NCBI RefSeq assembly: GCF_001425755.1
Contig: NZ_LMDH01000001.1
Location: forward strand, 303,112-367,111
From: Aeromicrobium sp. Root344
GTDB lineage: Bacteria; Actinomycetota; Actinomycetes; Propionibacteriales; Nocardioidaceae
DNA length: 64,000 bases
Direction of reading: 5' to 3'
A program made the position numbers and the translations under genes. The notes beneath the pieces are model-generated. The model searched no databases, was not told where the DNA came from, and saw only the letters and a list, made by a program, of their open reading frames with translations. Shown one piece after another: positions 15,368 to 24,120 of the stretch (positions are counted from its first letter, which is position 1; the number at the start of each line of letters is the position of its first letter).

Positions 15368-16438
15368 TCAGGCCGGCTGGGGCTCGGCCTCGTCGACCGC
15401 GGGTGCACGCGCGGTCAAGGTCGTACGCCGCTGCAGTCCGGTGACCATCAGCGCGGCGATCAGGACGATGCCGACGAACAGCGCGCCCGACCACTGCGGC
15501 GCGTTCGCCAGGCCGAGGCCCGTGGTGCCGGTGCCGAGCAGCAGGACCGCGATGATCGTGCCGCCGGCGTTGAAGCGACCGTTCTTGAGCTGCGTCGCGC
15601 CGAGGAAGACCGCGGCGAAGCCGGGCAGCAGGTACGGCGTGCCGGCCGTCGGCGAGCCGCCACCGAGGATCGACGCCAGCACGATGCCGGTGGCACCGGA
15701 CAGCACGCCCGAGGTCACGAGCGTCATGAACTGCAGCCGCGCGACGCTGACGCCGGCGAGCCGGGCCGCGTCGGGGTTGAACCCCGTGGCATACAGGCGG
15801 CGACCCGTGGCGGTGTGCTCGAGGAGATACCAGATGCCCACCGCGACGAGAGCGAAGTAGAGCACCGGCAGCGTGATGCCGCCGACGGTCGTCTGCCCGA
15901 TCTTGGAGAACCCGCCCGACAGCTTCGCGTCGCTGATGGGGGTGTCGTTCGTGACGAGGGTGATGAGCGCCTGGATCAACGAGCCGGTGGCGAGCGTAGC
16001 GATGAACGAGTCGATCTTCATCACGACGACGACGGTGGCGTTGATGAGGCCGACCGCGAGACCGATCAGCACACCGAGCGCCAAGGCGACGCCCAGAGGG
16101 ATGCCATCGACGACGAAGTGCGCAACCGCGACGCCGCACAGCGTCATGTTGAGCGCGAACGACAGGTCGAACACGCGGGCCGCGAGCGGGATCGTGACGG
16201 CGAGCGCGGCGAGACCCGTGATCGCGTTCGAGTTGAGGATCTGCTTGGCCGTCGTGATGTTCGGGAATGTGTCGGGCGCCCAGAACGAGAACACGATGAC
16301 GATCGCGATCCAGACGTAGATCGCGCCGACCTTGTCGAAGGCCAGCATGTTGACCCATCGCGAGGTGCCGCCGGACCTGGGCTCTGCCTTGGTCGCGTTC
16401 GGTGCTGCCACTGTCTTCTCCTCGACCTTGATGCTCAC
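15368..16438 (-). CDS. ABC transporter permease (RbsC-like, BPD_transp_2)
   Basis: 356 residues with nine or ten membrane segments and the family pattern LAARVFDLSFALNMTLCGV, INATVVVVMKIDSFIATLATG and GFNPDAARLAGVSVARLQF (the ATPase-coupling loop). The GTG start overlaps the ATPase stop (GTGA). The much longer upstream open frame is antisense-like read-through of the ATPase and is not coding. It forms the membrane channel of the importer with the ATPase at 16435 and the binding protein at 14160. Confidence 0.9.
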   Translation of the reverse strand: MSIKVEEKTVAAPNATKAEPRSGGTSRWVNMLAFDKVGAIYVWIAIVIVFSFWAPDTFPNITTAKQILNSNAITGLAALAVTIPLAARVFDLSFALNMTLCGVAVAHFVVDGIPLGVALALGVLIGLAVGLINATVVVVMKIDSFIATLATGSLIQALITLVTNDTPISDAKLSGGFSKIGQTTVGGITLPVLYFALVAVGIWYLLEHTATGRRLYATGFNPDAARLAGVSVARLQFMTLVTSGVLSGATGIVLASILGGGSPTAGTPYLLPGFAAVFLGATQLKNGRFNAGGTIIAVLLLGTGTTGLGLANAPQWSGALFVGIVLIAALMVTGLQRRTTLTARAPAVDEAEPQPA

Positions 16439-17991
16439 TGTCCTGCTCCTTCGATCGCTCGGATGAGCTCGTTCTTGGTGAGCCCGTCCGTGGCGAGCTC
16501 TTCTGCGACGACCCCGTGCCGGAGCACGAGGATGCGGGTGGAGAGCGCCAGCAGGTCGCCCTCGTCCGACGACGCCACGATGACCGTCAGGCCGGCCGCG
16601 GCGAGGTCGGCGATGATGCGATAGATCGCCACCCGGGTGCCGATGTCGACCCCCGCGGTCGGCTCGCACAGCACGAGCACGTCGGGACTGATGGCGAGGC
16701 AGCGGGCCAGCACGACCTTCTGCTGGTTGCCGCCGCTCAGGGTGGAGATGGGTGCCGAGGGCCCGGCGGTGACGACGCCAAGCCGTGCGCTCCACTGCTC
16801 GACCAGCTGGCGTTCCTGGCCACCGGAGAGGTGGCCGGTACGCCCGAGGCCGCGCAGCGACGACAACGAGAGGTTCTCGCCGACCGAGAACTCGGCGATG
16901 ACGCCTTCGGTCTGCCGGTCGGACGGCACGAGGGGGATGCCGAGCTGACCGGCAGACCGTACGTCGTGCCACTCCTCGGAGCGCTGCGGCAGCCGGAGCT
17001 CGCCGCTGGCGAGCGGGCCGCCCTGGCCCGCAAGGACGTACGGGAGCTCGAGGGTGCCGGCGCCGGCGAGACCGGCGATGCCGAGGATCTCGCCGGCACG
17101 GGCCTCGAGCGTGACGCCGCGCAACCACTTGCCGTGGACGTCGCGTGCCTCGAGCGTGACCGACGTGTCGGTGCGGGCGACGACGTCGGCACGGAAGTCC
17201 GGGTCGACGTCGTTGCCGACCATCAACGTGGCGAGCTTGCGGCTGTCGAGCCCGTCGATGTCGTACGTGCCGACGCGACGACCGCCACGCAGCACCGTGA
17301 CCCGGTCGGCGAGGGCGAAGATCTCGTCCATGCGGTGCGAGACGTAGAGGACGCTGGTGCCGCGCTTGCGGACCTGAGCCACGACGTCGAACAGGCGCTG
17401 GACCTCGTCGTGCGGCAGCACCGCGGTCGGCTCGTCGAGCACGAGCACGCCGTCGCCGTCCCAGCCCTGCAACGCCGCCGCGATGGCGACGACCGTACGC
17501 TCGACCGGCGTCGCAGCGGCGAGCGGCCGGTGGATGTCGAGGTCGACGTCGAACGCGGCGAGGATGCGGCGGGTCTCGGCCTCCTGCTGGCGCCAGAGCA
17601 CCCGCCCGCCGAAGCCGCGGGCGAAGCCGCCGCGCAGGGCCAGGTTGTCCTGGGCGCTCAGCTCGAGGATCAGGCCGAGGTCCTGGTGCACGAAGCGCAG
17701 CCCGTGCGGGACGGTCTTGCCGATCTCGAACTCCGCACCGTCCATCTCCGCGGTGGCACCGGCATCGGCGGAGTGATAGGCGGCGAGGAGCTTGATCAGC
17801 GTCGACTTGCCCGAGCCGTTCTGACCCATCAGCGCATGGATCTCGCCACGGGCGATCTCGATGCTGACATCGTCCAGCGCGCGGGTCCCGGGGAACGTCT
17901 TCGAGAGGCCTTCGACCCGCAGCACCGTGCCGGTCTGGGCAGGCGCCAGGGAAGTCCCGCCTGCGCCGACGACATTCTCCGAAACGCTCAT
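16435..17991 (-). CDS. Sugar-type ABC transporter ATP-binding protein, two fused NBDs (RbsA/MglA-like)
   Basis: 518 residues. NBD1 has Walker A GQNGSGKS (56-63) and Walker B VLVLDEPTAVLP, but its signature motif is degenerate (TPVERTVVAIAAALQ in place of LSxGQ). NBD2 has a degenerate Walker A (GLAGAGTLELPYVL) but an intact signature SGGNQQK and VLVLCEPTAGVD. Such complementary degeneracy is common in the two-domain sugar importers. It is the first gene of the operon, behind a palindrome at 18027. Confidence 0.92.
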   Translation of the reverse strand: MSVSENVVGAGGTSLAPAQTGTVLRVEGLSKTFPGTRALDDVSIEIARGEIHALMGQNGSGKSTLIKLLAAYHSADAGATAEMDGAEFEIGKTVPHGLRFVHQDLGLILELSAQDNLALRGGFARGFGGRVLWRQQEAETRRILAAFDVDLDIHRPLAAATPVERTVVAIAAALQGWDGDGVLVLDEPTAVLPHDEVQRLFDVVAQVRKRGTSVLYVSHRMDEIFALADRVTVLRGGRRVGTYDIDGLDSRKLATLMVGNDVDPDFRADVVARTDTSVTLEARDVHGKWLRGVTLEARAGEILGIAGLAGAGTLELPYVLAGQGGPLASGELRLPQRSEEWHDVRSAGQLGIPLVPSDRQTEGVIAEFSVGENLSLSSLRGLGRTGHLSGGQERQLVEQWSARLGVVTAGPSAPISTLSGGNQQKVVLARCLAISPDVLVLCEPTAGVDIGTRVAIYRIIADLAAAGLTVIVASSDEGDLLALSTRILVLRHGVVAEELATDGLTKNELIRAIEGAGQ

Positions 17992-18026
17992 GCGCTGACT
18001 CCTCTCGCTGTGACTCCGGTCACGTG

Positions 18027-18040
18027 AACTGACTTCAGTT
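18027..18040. promoter_or_regulatory. Operator-like palindrome before the ABC importer operon
   Basis: AACTGA-CT-TCAGTT, a perfect 6-bp inverted repeat, 36 bp upstream of the ATPase start. A related AACT-C-AGTT palindrome lies before the GMC gene at 19715, suggesting one regulator for both. Confidence 0.5.
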
Positions 18041-18112
18041 AGGGACTGTACAGATGCGTCTCACCCTTGGCAAGGGGTCCTGCGCGATGCGGTTCTCAGC
18101 CGCCCTGCGGGC

Positions 18113-19672
18113 TCATTGCCGCATCAGGGCGGCGCACCGCTCGGCGATCATCATGGTCGTGAAGTTGGTCGGCACCGACGGGATGACGGGCATGATCGAG
18201 GCGTCGACGACCCGCAGGTTCTGCGTCCCGTGGACGGTTCCGTCCTGGCCGACGACGGCCCACGGCAGGCCGGGATCGCCCATGCTGCAGGTGCTGACCA
18301 TGTGGACGTACGTGTTCTTGGCCTCGAGCACGGCGCGGCTGATGTCGCCGCGGTCGACGACGTCCGGACCGGGCCACAGCTCCGCCCCGACGTACTTCTC
18401 CAGGCTCGGCGACGCGACGATCTCACGGACGTGCGCGACGCCAGCGACGAGCCGCTTGAGGTCGTCGGGGTGGTGCATCAGGTTGAGCAGGATCCGCGGC
18501 TTCTCGAGCGGGTCGCGCGACCGGATCGAGACGCTGCCCATCGACAACGGGCGTACGAGACCCACCGCGACGATCATGAGTCCCGGCTGGAGCGTGAACG
18601 GGATCGCGTGCAGGTCGGGCTCGAGGTCCGACTCGGGTCCGCCCGAGCTGAAGACCAGCATCGTCTGCAGCGGTGGCAGCAGCTCGCCGATCGCGTCGGC
18701 ATCCGCCTCGTACGTCATGTAGACCAGCGGGTGGTCGCCGAGCTTCTGGCCGACGCCGTCGAGCTCCGAGACGACCTCGATGCCGAGATCGTCGAGCAGA
18801 GGCTTCGGCCCGACGCCGGATCGCATGAGGATCGCCGGGCTGCCGATGCTGCCGGCGGACAGGACGACCTCGTCGGCGAGGAGCTCCTCGCCCGAGACCA
18901 GCACGATCCCGGTCGCGCGGGTGCCGTCGAACAGCACGCGGTCGACCTGCACGTCGTCCAGGATCGTCAGGTTGGGCCGGTCGCGCGCCGCCTTGAGGTA
19001 GGTCACGGCTGAGCTCTGGCGCACGCCGTCGCGCTGGTTGAGCGGCACAGGTCCGGCGCCGCGCTGGGAGTCGCCGTTGAGGTCGGCGGTCACCGGGTGC
19101 CCCTGCTCAGCACACGCGTCGACGAACGCCTGCATGAACGGGCGCAGGCCGTTGTCGGCGGTCCAGCGGTGCACCGGCACGTAGCCCTCGCTGCCGTGCC
19201 GCTCTCCCCCGATCGGGTCGTTCTCGATCTTCTGCAGATAGGGCAGGACCTCGTCCCACGTCCAGTCCGTCGCCCCGAGCCCGACCCAGCGATCCATGTC
19301 GAGCTTGGTCGGCTGCAGCGCGTTGGTGGCGTTGACCGACGACCCGCCGCCGGTGACCTTGCCGGCGAACACCGGCAGCACGCCCTGCTCGACGATCGCG
19401 AAGTCCGGCGTGTTCGACGACTCCGGGATGTGGTCGTCGGAGACGTAGCCCCAGTCGTGGCTCGTGAAGCCGAACAGCCAGGCGTTGCGTACGTTGTCGG
19501 CCGCCGGCTCGTCGATGTCCTCGTAGTCCGGGCCGGCCTCGACGAGCACGACGTCGGTCTCGGGATCCTCGGAGAGGCGGGACGCCATGACGCAGCCGGC
19601 GGAGCCACCGCCGACCACGATGACGCGTCGACGCGAGGGTGCCTGTTGGGCGGAGCTGGGGGTGGTGGTCAT
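18113..19672 (-). CDS. GMC-family FAD-dependent alcohol oxidoreductase
   Basis: 519 residues from the ATG complement at 19670-19672 (GAGGATCC upstream). It has the N-terminal FAD-binding VIVVGGGSAGCVMASRLSE, the GMC signature GGGSSVNATN, VLSAGSIGSPAILMRSGVG (GMC signature 2) and a C-terminal MPVIPSVPTNFTTMMIAER near the active-site Asn/His region. It oxidises an alcohol to an aldehyde (choline dehydrogenase/PEG dehydrogenase-like branch). Divergent from the aldehyde dehydrogenase at 19815, it forms an obvious alcohol to aldehyde to acid pair fed by the importer downstream. Confidence 0.9.
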   Translation of the reverse strand: MTTTPSSAQQAPSRRRVIVVGGGSAGCVMASRLSEDPETDVVLVEAGPDYEDIDEPAADNVRNAWLFGFTSHDWGYVSDDHIPESSNTPDFAIVEQGVLPVFAGKVTGGGSSVNATNALQPTKLDMDRWVGLGATDWTWDEVLPYLQKIENDPIGGERHGSEGYVPVHRWTADNGLRPFMQAFVDACAEQGHPVTADLNGDSQRGAGPVPLNQRDGVRQSSAVTYLKAARDRPNLTILDDVQVDRVLFDGTRATGIVLVSGEELLADEVVLSAGSIGSPAILMRSGVGPKPLLDDLGIEVVSELDGVGQKLGDHPLVYMTYEADADAIGELLPPLQTMLVFSSGGPESDLEPDLHAIPFTLQPGLMIVAVGLVRPLSMGSVSIRSRDPLEKPRILLNLMHHPDDLKRLVAGVAHVREIVASPSLEKYVGAELWPGPDVVDRGDISRAVLEAKNTYVHMVSTCSMGDPGLPWAVVGQDGTVHGTQNLRVVDASIMPVIPSVPTNFTTMMIAERCAALMRQ

Positions 19673-19714
19673 GTCGGATCCTCGGTGATCGTGCGGGTTC
19701 TGTTCCATGAATCT

Positions 19715-19723
19715 AACTCAGTT
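19715..19723. promoter_or_regulatory. Operator-like palindrome in the GMC/ALDH divergent promoter
   Basis: AACT-C-AGTT inside CTAACTCAGTTCAGG. Its flanks share CTAACT and AGTTCA with the reverse complement of the 18027 site. The 142-bp divergent gap also has CTAAACC at 19777 and GGTTAG at 19800, a weak inverted pair close to the ALDH start. Confidence 0.4.
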
Positions 19724-19814
19724 CAGGAAGTACGGCAATGGGTCTTGTGGCGTGCAACACATGGAGATACCGTGCTCTAAACCGAATTCACCTCATCTTG
19801 GTTAGGCCGTTTCC

Positions 19815-21374
19815 ATGGACATGCGCGATCACGACTCCTTCTTCATCGACGGCGACTGGCGCCGGGCCCAGGGCACCGACGTCCTCGACGTCGTCTCCCC
19901 TCGCTCCGAGGAGCGGATCGGCCGGGTCCCCGCCGCAGCGCGCGCCGACATCGACGCCGCCGTCGACGCCGCCCGCCGGGCGTTCGACTCCGGTCCGTGG
20001 TCGCGTATGACGCCCGCCGAGCGCGCGACGTATCTCGAGGCGCTCGCGAGCGGGCTCGAGTCGCGGACCAAGGAGCTGTCCGAGCTCATCACCGAGGAAT
20101 CCGGCTGCACCCTGTTCCTGTCGCAGGTCTACCAGGCCGTCGCGCCGGTCATGAGCTTCAACTACAACGCCGAGCTCGGTCGCTCGCTGCAGATGGCGGA
20201 GGTACGCGTGAGCGACCTCTCCCCCCTGGCCGGCAAGTCCGAGGGCGGCAGCATCATCCCCATGGCCGGCAAGAGCCTCGTGCTCCGTGAGGCTGTCGGC
20301 GTCGTCGCCTCGTTCCCGGCCTACAACTTCGCACTCGCCGCGATCGGCCAGAAGGTCGCCCCCGCCCTGATCGCCGGCTGCACCGTGGTCATCAAGGTGA
20401 CCGAGCCCAACCCGCTCGCCAGCTACGTCATCGGCGAGGTGTGCCGCGAGATCGGCCTGCCCGCCGGCGTCGTCAACATCGTCGCGGCCCGTGCGGACGA
20501 GTCGGCGTACCTCGTCGCCCACCCCGGCGTCGACATGGTGAGCTTCACCGGCTCGGCGGCGGTCGGCAGCAAGATCGCCGCGATGTGCGGTGAGCTGATC
20601 AAGCCGTGCGTGCTGGAGCTGGGCGGCAAGTCCGCCGCGATCGTCCTCGAGGACGCCAAGCTCGAGGACGTCCTGCCGATCCTCGTCGGCTCCAGCGTCG
20701 GCGTGAACGCCGGACAGAACTGCGCCGCCCAGACCCGCCTCGTCGTGCCGGCGTCGCAGTACGGCGCGTACGCCGACGCGCTCGCCGACGCGTTCTCGTC
20801 GCTCAAGGTCGGTGACCCCATGGAGCTCGACACCGTCGTCAGCCCGCTCATCACCGCCGCGCACCGCGATCGCGTCGAGACGTACGTCGCCGGTGCGATC
20901 GCCGAGGGCGCGACGGTCAAGGTCGGCGGCCGCCGGCCCGCACACCTCGACCGCGGCTGGTACTACGAGCCGACGCTGCTCACCGACGCCACGAACCAGA
21001 TGACCGCGTCGCGCGAGGAGATCTTCGGCCCCGTCGTGTCGCTCATCGCGCACCAGGGCGAAGACGATGCCGTCTCGATCGCCAACGACAGCGAGTACGG
21101 CCTCGCCGGCTCGGTCTTCACCGCCGACACCGCGCACGGCTTCGACGTCGCACGCCGCGTGCGCGCCGGGACGTACTCGGTCAACACCATGGCGGCCGAC
21201 CTCGGCTCGCCGTTCGGTGGCTTCAAGCACTCCGGCATCGGCCGCGAGCACGGTGTGACGGCGGTGCAGGAGTACCTGACGTCGCGGACGATCTCGATCG
21301 ACCCGAGCCAGGAGCTCCCGGCTTCGGTCGTGGCCGGCGTCCCGGCGGGCACCGGACCGGGCACGATCGCCTGA
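19815..21374 (+). CDS. Aldehyde dehydrogenase (NAD-dependent family)
   Basis: 519 residues, somewhat longer than the usual 480-500. It shows FPAYNFALAAIGQKVAPALIAG, SFTGSAAVGSKIA, the catalytic Glu in LELGGKSAAIV, the nucleophile in NAGQNCAA (Cys303) and EEIFGPVVSL. It oxidises the aldehyde made by the divergent GMC enzyme. The start at 19815 or Met3 (19821) cannot be separated. It has a C-terminal extension (about residues 490-519) rich in Pro, Ala and Gly. It converges on the HxlR-type gene. Confidence 0.92.
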   Translation: MDMRDHDSFFIDGDWRRAQGTDVLDVVSPRSEERIGRVPAAARADIDAAVDAARRAFDSGPWSRMTPAERATYLEALASGLESRTKELSELITEESGCTLFLSQVYQAVAPVMSFNYNAELGRSLQMAEVRVSDLSPLAGKSEGGSIIPMAGKSLVLREAVGVVASFPAYNFALAAIGQKVAPALIAGCTVVIKVTEPNPLASYVIGEVCREIGLPAGVVNIVAARADESAYLVAHPGVDMVSFTGSAAVGSKIAAMCGELIKPCVLELGGKSAAIVLEDAKLEDVLPILVGSSVGVNAGQNCAAQTRLVVPASQYGAYADALADAFSSLKVGDPMELDTVVSPLITAAHRDRVETYVAGAIAEGATVKVGGRRPAHLDRGWYYEPTLLTDATNQMTASREEIFGPVVSLIAHQGEDDAVSIANDSEYGLAGSVFTADTAHGFDVARRVRAGTYSVNTMAADLGSPFGGFKHSGIGREHGVTAVQEYLTSRTISIDPSQELPASVVAGVPAGTGPGTIA

Positions 21375-21380
21375 CCCGCT

Positions 21381-22064
21381 CTAGGCGAGCGGCGTGAGCA
21401 ACGGGGCGCCGGGCACGTAGACCAGCACGTCGAACAGCTCGACCAGCGCACGGCGGTCGCCGGTGGTCGTCACGCGCCCGTCCTTGATCGCCTGCGACGG
21501 CGTCAGGACGCGCCGAGCGACGTCGTAGAACGACTCCAGGTCGCTCATGACGGTGACCACCGGATCGATCGGCGCAGGCCCTGACTGCGCGATGAACCGT
21601 CCGTCGCGCAGTCGCAGGTGGAACACCTCGTCGCCGACGTGGAACTCGTACGCGTCGCGGCGCGCCGGATCGAGCAGCTTCTGCTGCGTGCCAGCGAGGG
21701 CCATCCCGACGAGGTCCGCGCGCGCCGTCTGCGGGTCGATGCGCTCGTCGACTGGCAGGTCGAGCCCCCACAGTCCGAGCGCGACCATGGGTCCGCGCAG
21801 CCGTTCGCCCCGCTCGGTCAGCTCGTAGACCTGGACCGAGGCCGGCGCCGGGAGCGTCGTGCGGCGCACGACGTCGACCTCCTCGAGACCCTTGAGCCGG
21901 TCGGAGAGCCGGTTGCTGCCCACGCCGGTCAGTGCGTCGCGGAGGTTCTTGAACCGCTTGGGCCCGAGCAGCAGCTCGCGGACGATCAGCATGCTCCAGC
22001 GCTCGCCGAGGACGTCGAGGGAGCGGGCGATCGAGCACATCTGCCCGTATGTCTTGGTCACCAT
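21381..22064 (-). CDS. HxlR-family transcriptional regulator with C-terminal SCP2-like domain
   Basis: About 227 residues from the ATG complement at 22062-22064 (other Mets at 22082 and 22088). The N-terminal HxlR winged helix shows CSIARSLDVLGERWSMLIVRELLLGPKRFKNL and the LTERGERL wing. The C-terminal half (about 125-227: YEFHVGDEVFHLRLRDG...VTVMSDLESFYDVARRVLTPSQAIKDGRV) resembles an SCP2 sterol/lipid-binding fold, so it may sense a hydrophobic ligand. It is divergent from the SDR at 22161 across an inverted repeat and likely controls it and itself. Confidence 0.85.
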   Translation of the reverse strand: MVTKTYGQMCSIARSLDVLGERWSMLIVRELLLGPKRFKNLRDALTGVGSNRLSDRLKGLEEVDVVRRTTLPAPASVQVYELTERGERLRGPMVALGLWGLDLPVDERIDPQTARADLVGMALAGTQQKLLDPARRDAYEFHVGDEVFHLRLRDGRFIAQSGPAPIDPVVTVMSDLESFYDVARRVLTPSQAIKDGRVTTTGDRRALVELFDVLVYVPGAPLLTPLA

Positions 22065-22087
22065 CGTCCGATCATATCTCATTGACA

Positions 22088-22120
22088 TACGTTTTGCTTC
22101 CTGTCACTATACAAAATGTA
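22088..22120. promoter_or_regulatory. Divergent promoter with inverted repeat
   Basis: Arms TACGTTTTG (22088-22096) and CAAAATGTA (22112-22120) pair in 8 of 9 positions across 15 bases. TTGACA at 22082 and TATACA at 22108 resemble -35 and -10 boxes for the SDR, but their 20-bp spacing is long. The AT-rich gap separates the HxlR-type gene from the SDR, so this is a likely HxlR operator. Confidence 0.5.
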
Positions 22121-22160
22121 ATCGCATTCGGCGGTCGCACATGAGTTGAGGAGCAAGGCG

Positions 22161-22988
22161 ATGCCATCCGTACTGGTCACCGGCGCTGGACGAGGAATCG
22201 GGCTGGCGATCACCCAGCACATGAGCGAATGCGGTTGGGACGTCTACGCCACCGCGCGTTCCGACGCCGACCTCGAACGACTCGATCGCCTCGACCGGGT
22301 GCACGCAGTCCCGCTCGAGATCACCGATCGCGCGTCGGTCGCCGGCCTGGCCGCGCACCTCCCGGTCACCCTCAACGGCGTCGTCAACAGCGCCGGGATC
22401 ATCGTGAACGGCCCGGTCGAGTCGTTGTCTCTCGACGACCTGTCGCGGCAGCTCGACGTCAACGTCACCGCCCAGATCGGCGTGACGCAGGCCGTGCTGC
22501 CGCGCATCCGTGCCTCCCGCGGGCGGATCGTCTTCATGTCGTCGGTCAGCGGCCTGATCACCCTGCCGGGCAGCGGTGCCTACAGCGCGTCCAAGTACGC
22601 CCTGGAGTCGCTCGCCGACGCGCTGCGCATCGAGCTGCGGCCATGGCACATCCCGGTCTCTCTCGTCGAGCCTGGACCGACGCGCACCGACATGTGGGGC
22701 GACGCCCTCGTCGACCACGACCGCATGGCCGCCAAGCTGTCGGAGCACCACCGCGAGCTGTACGCCTCGCAGCTCGCCGGCAACCGCAAGCTCATCCCGC
22801 TGTTCCAGAAGGTCGCGGGAGACCCCAAGAAGGTCGTCAACGCCGTCGATCGCGCGCTGACGTCGAGGCGCCCGAAGCGCCGCTACATGACGGACAACCT
22901 GAGCCGCGTGCAGAAGCGATTCCTCGCCATGTCGCCGACCGCGGTCAACGACGCCGTGTTCGCATCACTGAGCACGGCCAAGGTCTGA
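22161..22988 (+). CDS. SDR-family oxidoreductase
   Basis: 275 residues from the ATG at 22161, placed nine bases after GAGGAG. It has VTGAGRGIGLAI, VNSAGI, SSVSG with Ser, and YSASKYALESL (Tyr, Lys). The later VSLVEPGPTRTDMW and the long C-terminal segment ending MSPTAVNDAVF resemble the retinol-dehydrogenase-like/YbbO branch rather than FabG. Its TGA overlaps the ATG of the DUF4345-like gene. Probably controlled by the divergent HxlR-type regulator. Confidence 0.88.
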   Translation: MPSVLVTGAGRGIGLAITQHMSECGWDVYATARSDADLERLDRLDRVHAVPLEITDRASVAGLAAHLPVTLNGVVNSAGIIVNGPVESLSLDDLSRQLDVNVTAQIGVTQAVLPRIRASRGRIVFMSSVSGLITLPGSGAYSASKYALESLADALRIELRPWHIPVSLVEPGPTRTDMWGDALVDHDRMAAKLSEHHRELYASQLAGNRKLIPLFQKVAGDPKKVVNAVDRALTSRRPKRRYMTDNLSRVQKRFLAMSPTAVNDAVFASLSTAKV

Positions 22989-23392
22989 TGAGCCACATCG
23001 ACGCAAGCCGGCGCCGGTTGCAGTGGGCCGTCGCCGTCATGGGGGCGGTCCCCACGGTGAGCGCGGTCGGCGAGATCACCCGCGGCGCCCAAGGCGTACC
23101 GGGTGGTTCGCCTGAGGTGACGCCCACAGTGGACAGCTCATTGCGCTACGCCAACGTGTTCAAGCTCGCCTGGGGCGTGACCGTCTGGTCGCAGCTGCAC
23201 CGGGTCGAGCGGTCGCCAGCTCTGACCGGGTCGCTCGCGACGCTGTTCGTCGGCGGTCTCGCGCGGCTCAGGTCGTGGCGGCAGAGCGGGCGACCGCACC
23301 CGGTCTCGATCGTCGCAGTCGCCCTCGAGCTGGTCGCTCCCCCGGCCCTGCTCGCCTGGCAGCGGCGCGTCGCCTCACGCTCGACCCCCTAG
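22988..23392 (+). CDS. DUF4345-like membrane protein
   Basis: 134 residues. It has hydrophobic stretches at about 10-25, 55-72 and 90-125. SSLRYANVFKLAWGVTVWSQL, LTGSLATLFVGGLARLRSW and PHPVSIVAVALELVAPPALLAWQRR match the pattern of DUF4345 proteins, small four-helix membrane proteins of unknown function. It overlaps the SDR stop by ATGA, so the pair is co-translated. Confidence 0.6.
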   Translation: MSHIDASRRRLQWAVAVMGAVPTVSAVGEITRGAQGVPGGSPEVTPTVDSSLRYANVFKLAWGVTVWSQLHRVERSPALTGSLATLFVGGLARLRSWRQSGRPHPVSIVAVALELVAPPALLAWQRRVASRSTP

Positions 23393-23402
23393 GCTCGGTG
23401 GC

Positions 23403-24110
23403 ATGGCCACAGTCATCCTGGTGCGGCACGGGCGTACGACCGCGAACGCCAGCGGCGTGCTGGCCGGCCGCACCGCCGGCGTCGAGCTCGACACGGTCGG
23501 CGTCGACCAGTCCGTACGCACTGGTGAGCGCCTGAGCACGTTGCCGCTGGTCGCGGTCGTCTCCAGCCCGTTGGAGCGGTGCCGGCAGACGGCGGACGCG
23601 ATCGTGAAGGCTCAGGCGGGCTCCCCCACCGAGTCGGTCGACGACGCGATCACCGAGTGCGACTACGGCGAGTGGCAGGGCCGGCCGCTGGCGGAGCTGG
23701 CCAAGGAAGACCTCTGGTCGGTCGTGCAGACCCAGCCCTCGGCCGCGGTGTTCCCCGGCGGCGAGTCGCTCGGAGCGATGCAGTCGCGCGCCGTCGCCGC
23801 GATCCGCCGGCACGACGCGGCGATCGAGTCCGAGTACGGCCCGGGTGCGGTCTGGGCAGCGGTGAGCCACGGCGACATCATCAAGTCGATCCTGGCCGAC
23901 GCGCTGGGCATGCACCTCGACCTGTTCCAGCGACTCAACGTCAACCCGGCGTCAGTGTCGGTCGTACGCTTCGGCACCGCCCGTCCTGACGTGGTGACGG
24001 TCAACTCCGACAGCGGCGACCTCGCGTGGCTCGCCGCGAAGCCGGCCCCGGACGATGCCGCAGTCGGTGGCGGAGCAGGCCCTGAGGACTCACCTCGGGC
24101 TCGCTCCTAA
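23403..24110 (+). CDS. Histidine phosphatase, MSMEG_4193-type putative phosphomutase
   Basis: 235 residues of the phosphoglycerate-mutase-like histidine phosphatase superfamily. The phosphorylated His lies in ILVRHGRTTANASG, then SSPLERCRQTADAI, the catalytic acid in ECDYGEWQGR and the second His in VSHGDIIKSI. The C-terminus is low in complexity and acidic. It starts the conserved actinobacterial trio with DUF3090 and SCO1664. The physiological substrate is not known. Confidence 0.88.
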   Translation: MATVILVRHGRTTANASGVLAGRTAGVELDTVGVDQSVRTGERLSTLPLVAVVSSPLERCRQTADAIVKAQAGSPTESVDDAITECDYGEWQGRPLAELAKEDLWSVVQTQPSAAVFPGGESLGAMQSRAVAAIRRHDAAIESEYGPGAVWAAVSHGDIIKSILADALGMHLDLFQRLNVNPASVSVVRFGTARPDVVTVNSDSGDLAWLAAKPAPDDAAVGGGAGPEDSPRARS

Positions 24111-24120
24111 CATTGGCTAC

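Noticed and set aside
15300..17128. Long upstream extensions of the binding-protein and permease frames on the minus strand
   Set aside because: They run antisense-like through other genes; the chosen starts have ribosome sites or stop-start overlaps and match the family N-termini.
14070..18027. Long + strand open frames opposite the ABC importer genes (for example 14070-15203 and 16516-18027)
   Set aside because: They are antisense to intact, well-matched importer genes, with the Asp/Arg/Val-rich composition typical of high-GC shadow frames.
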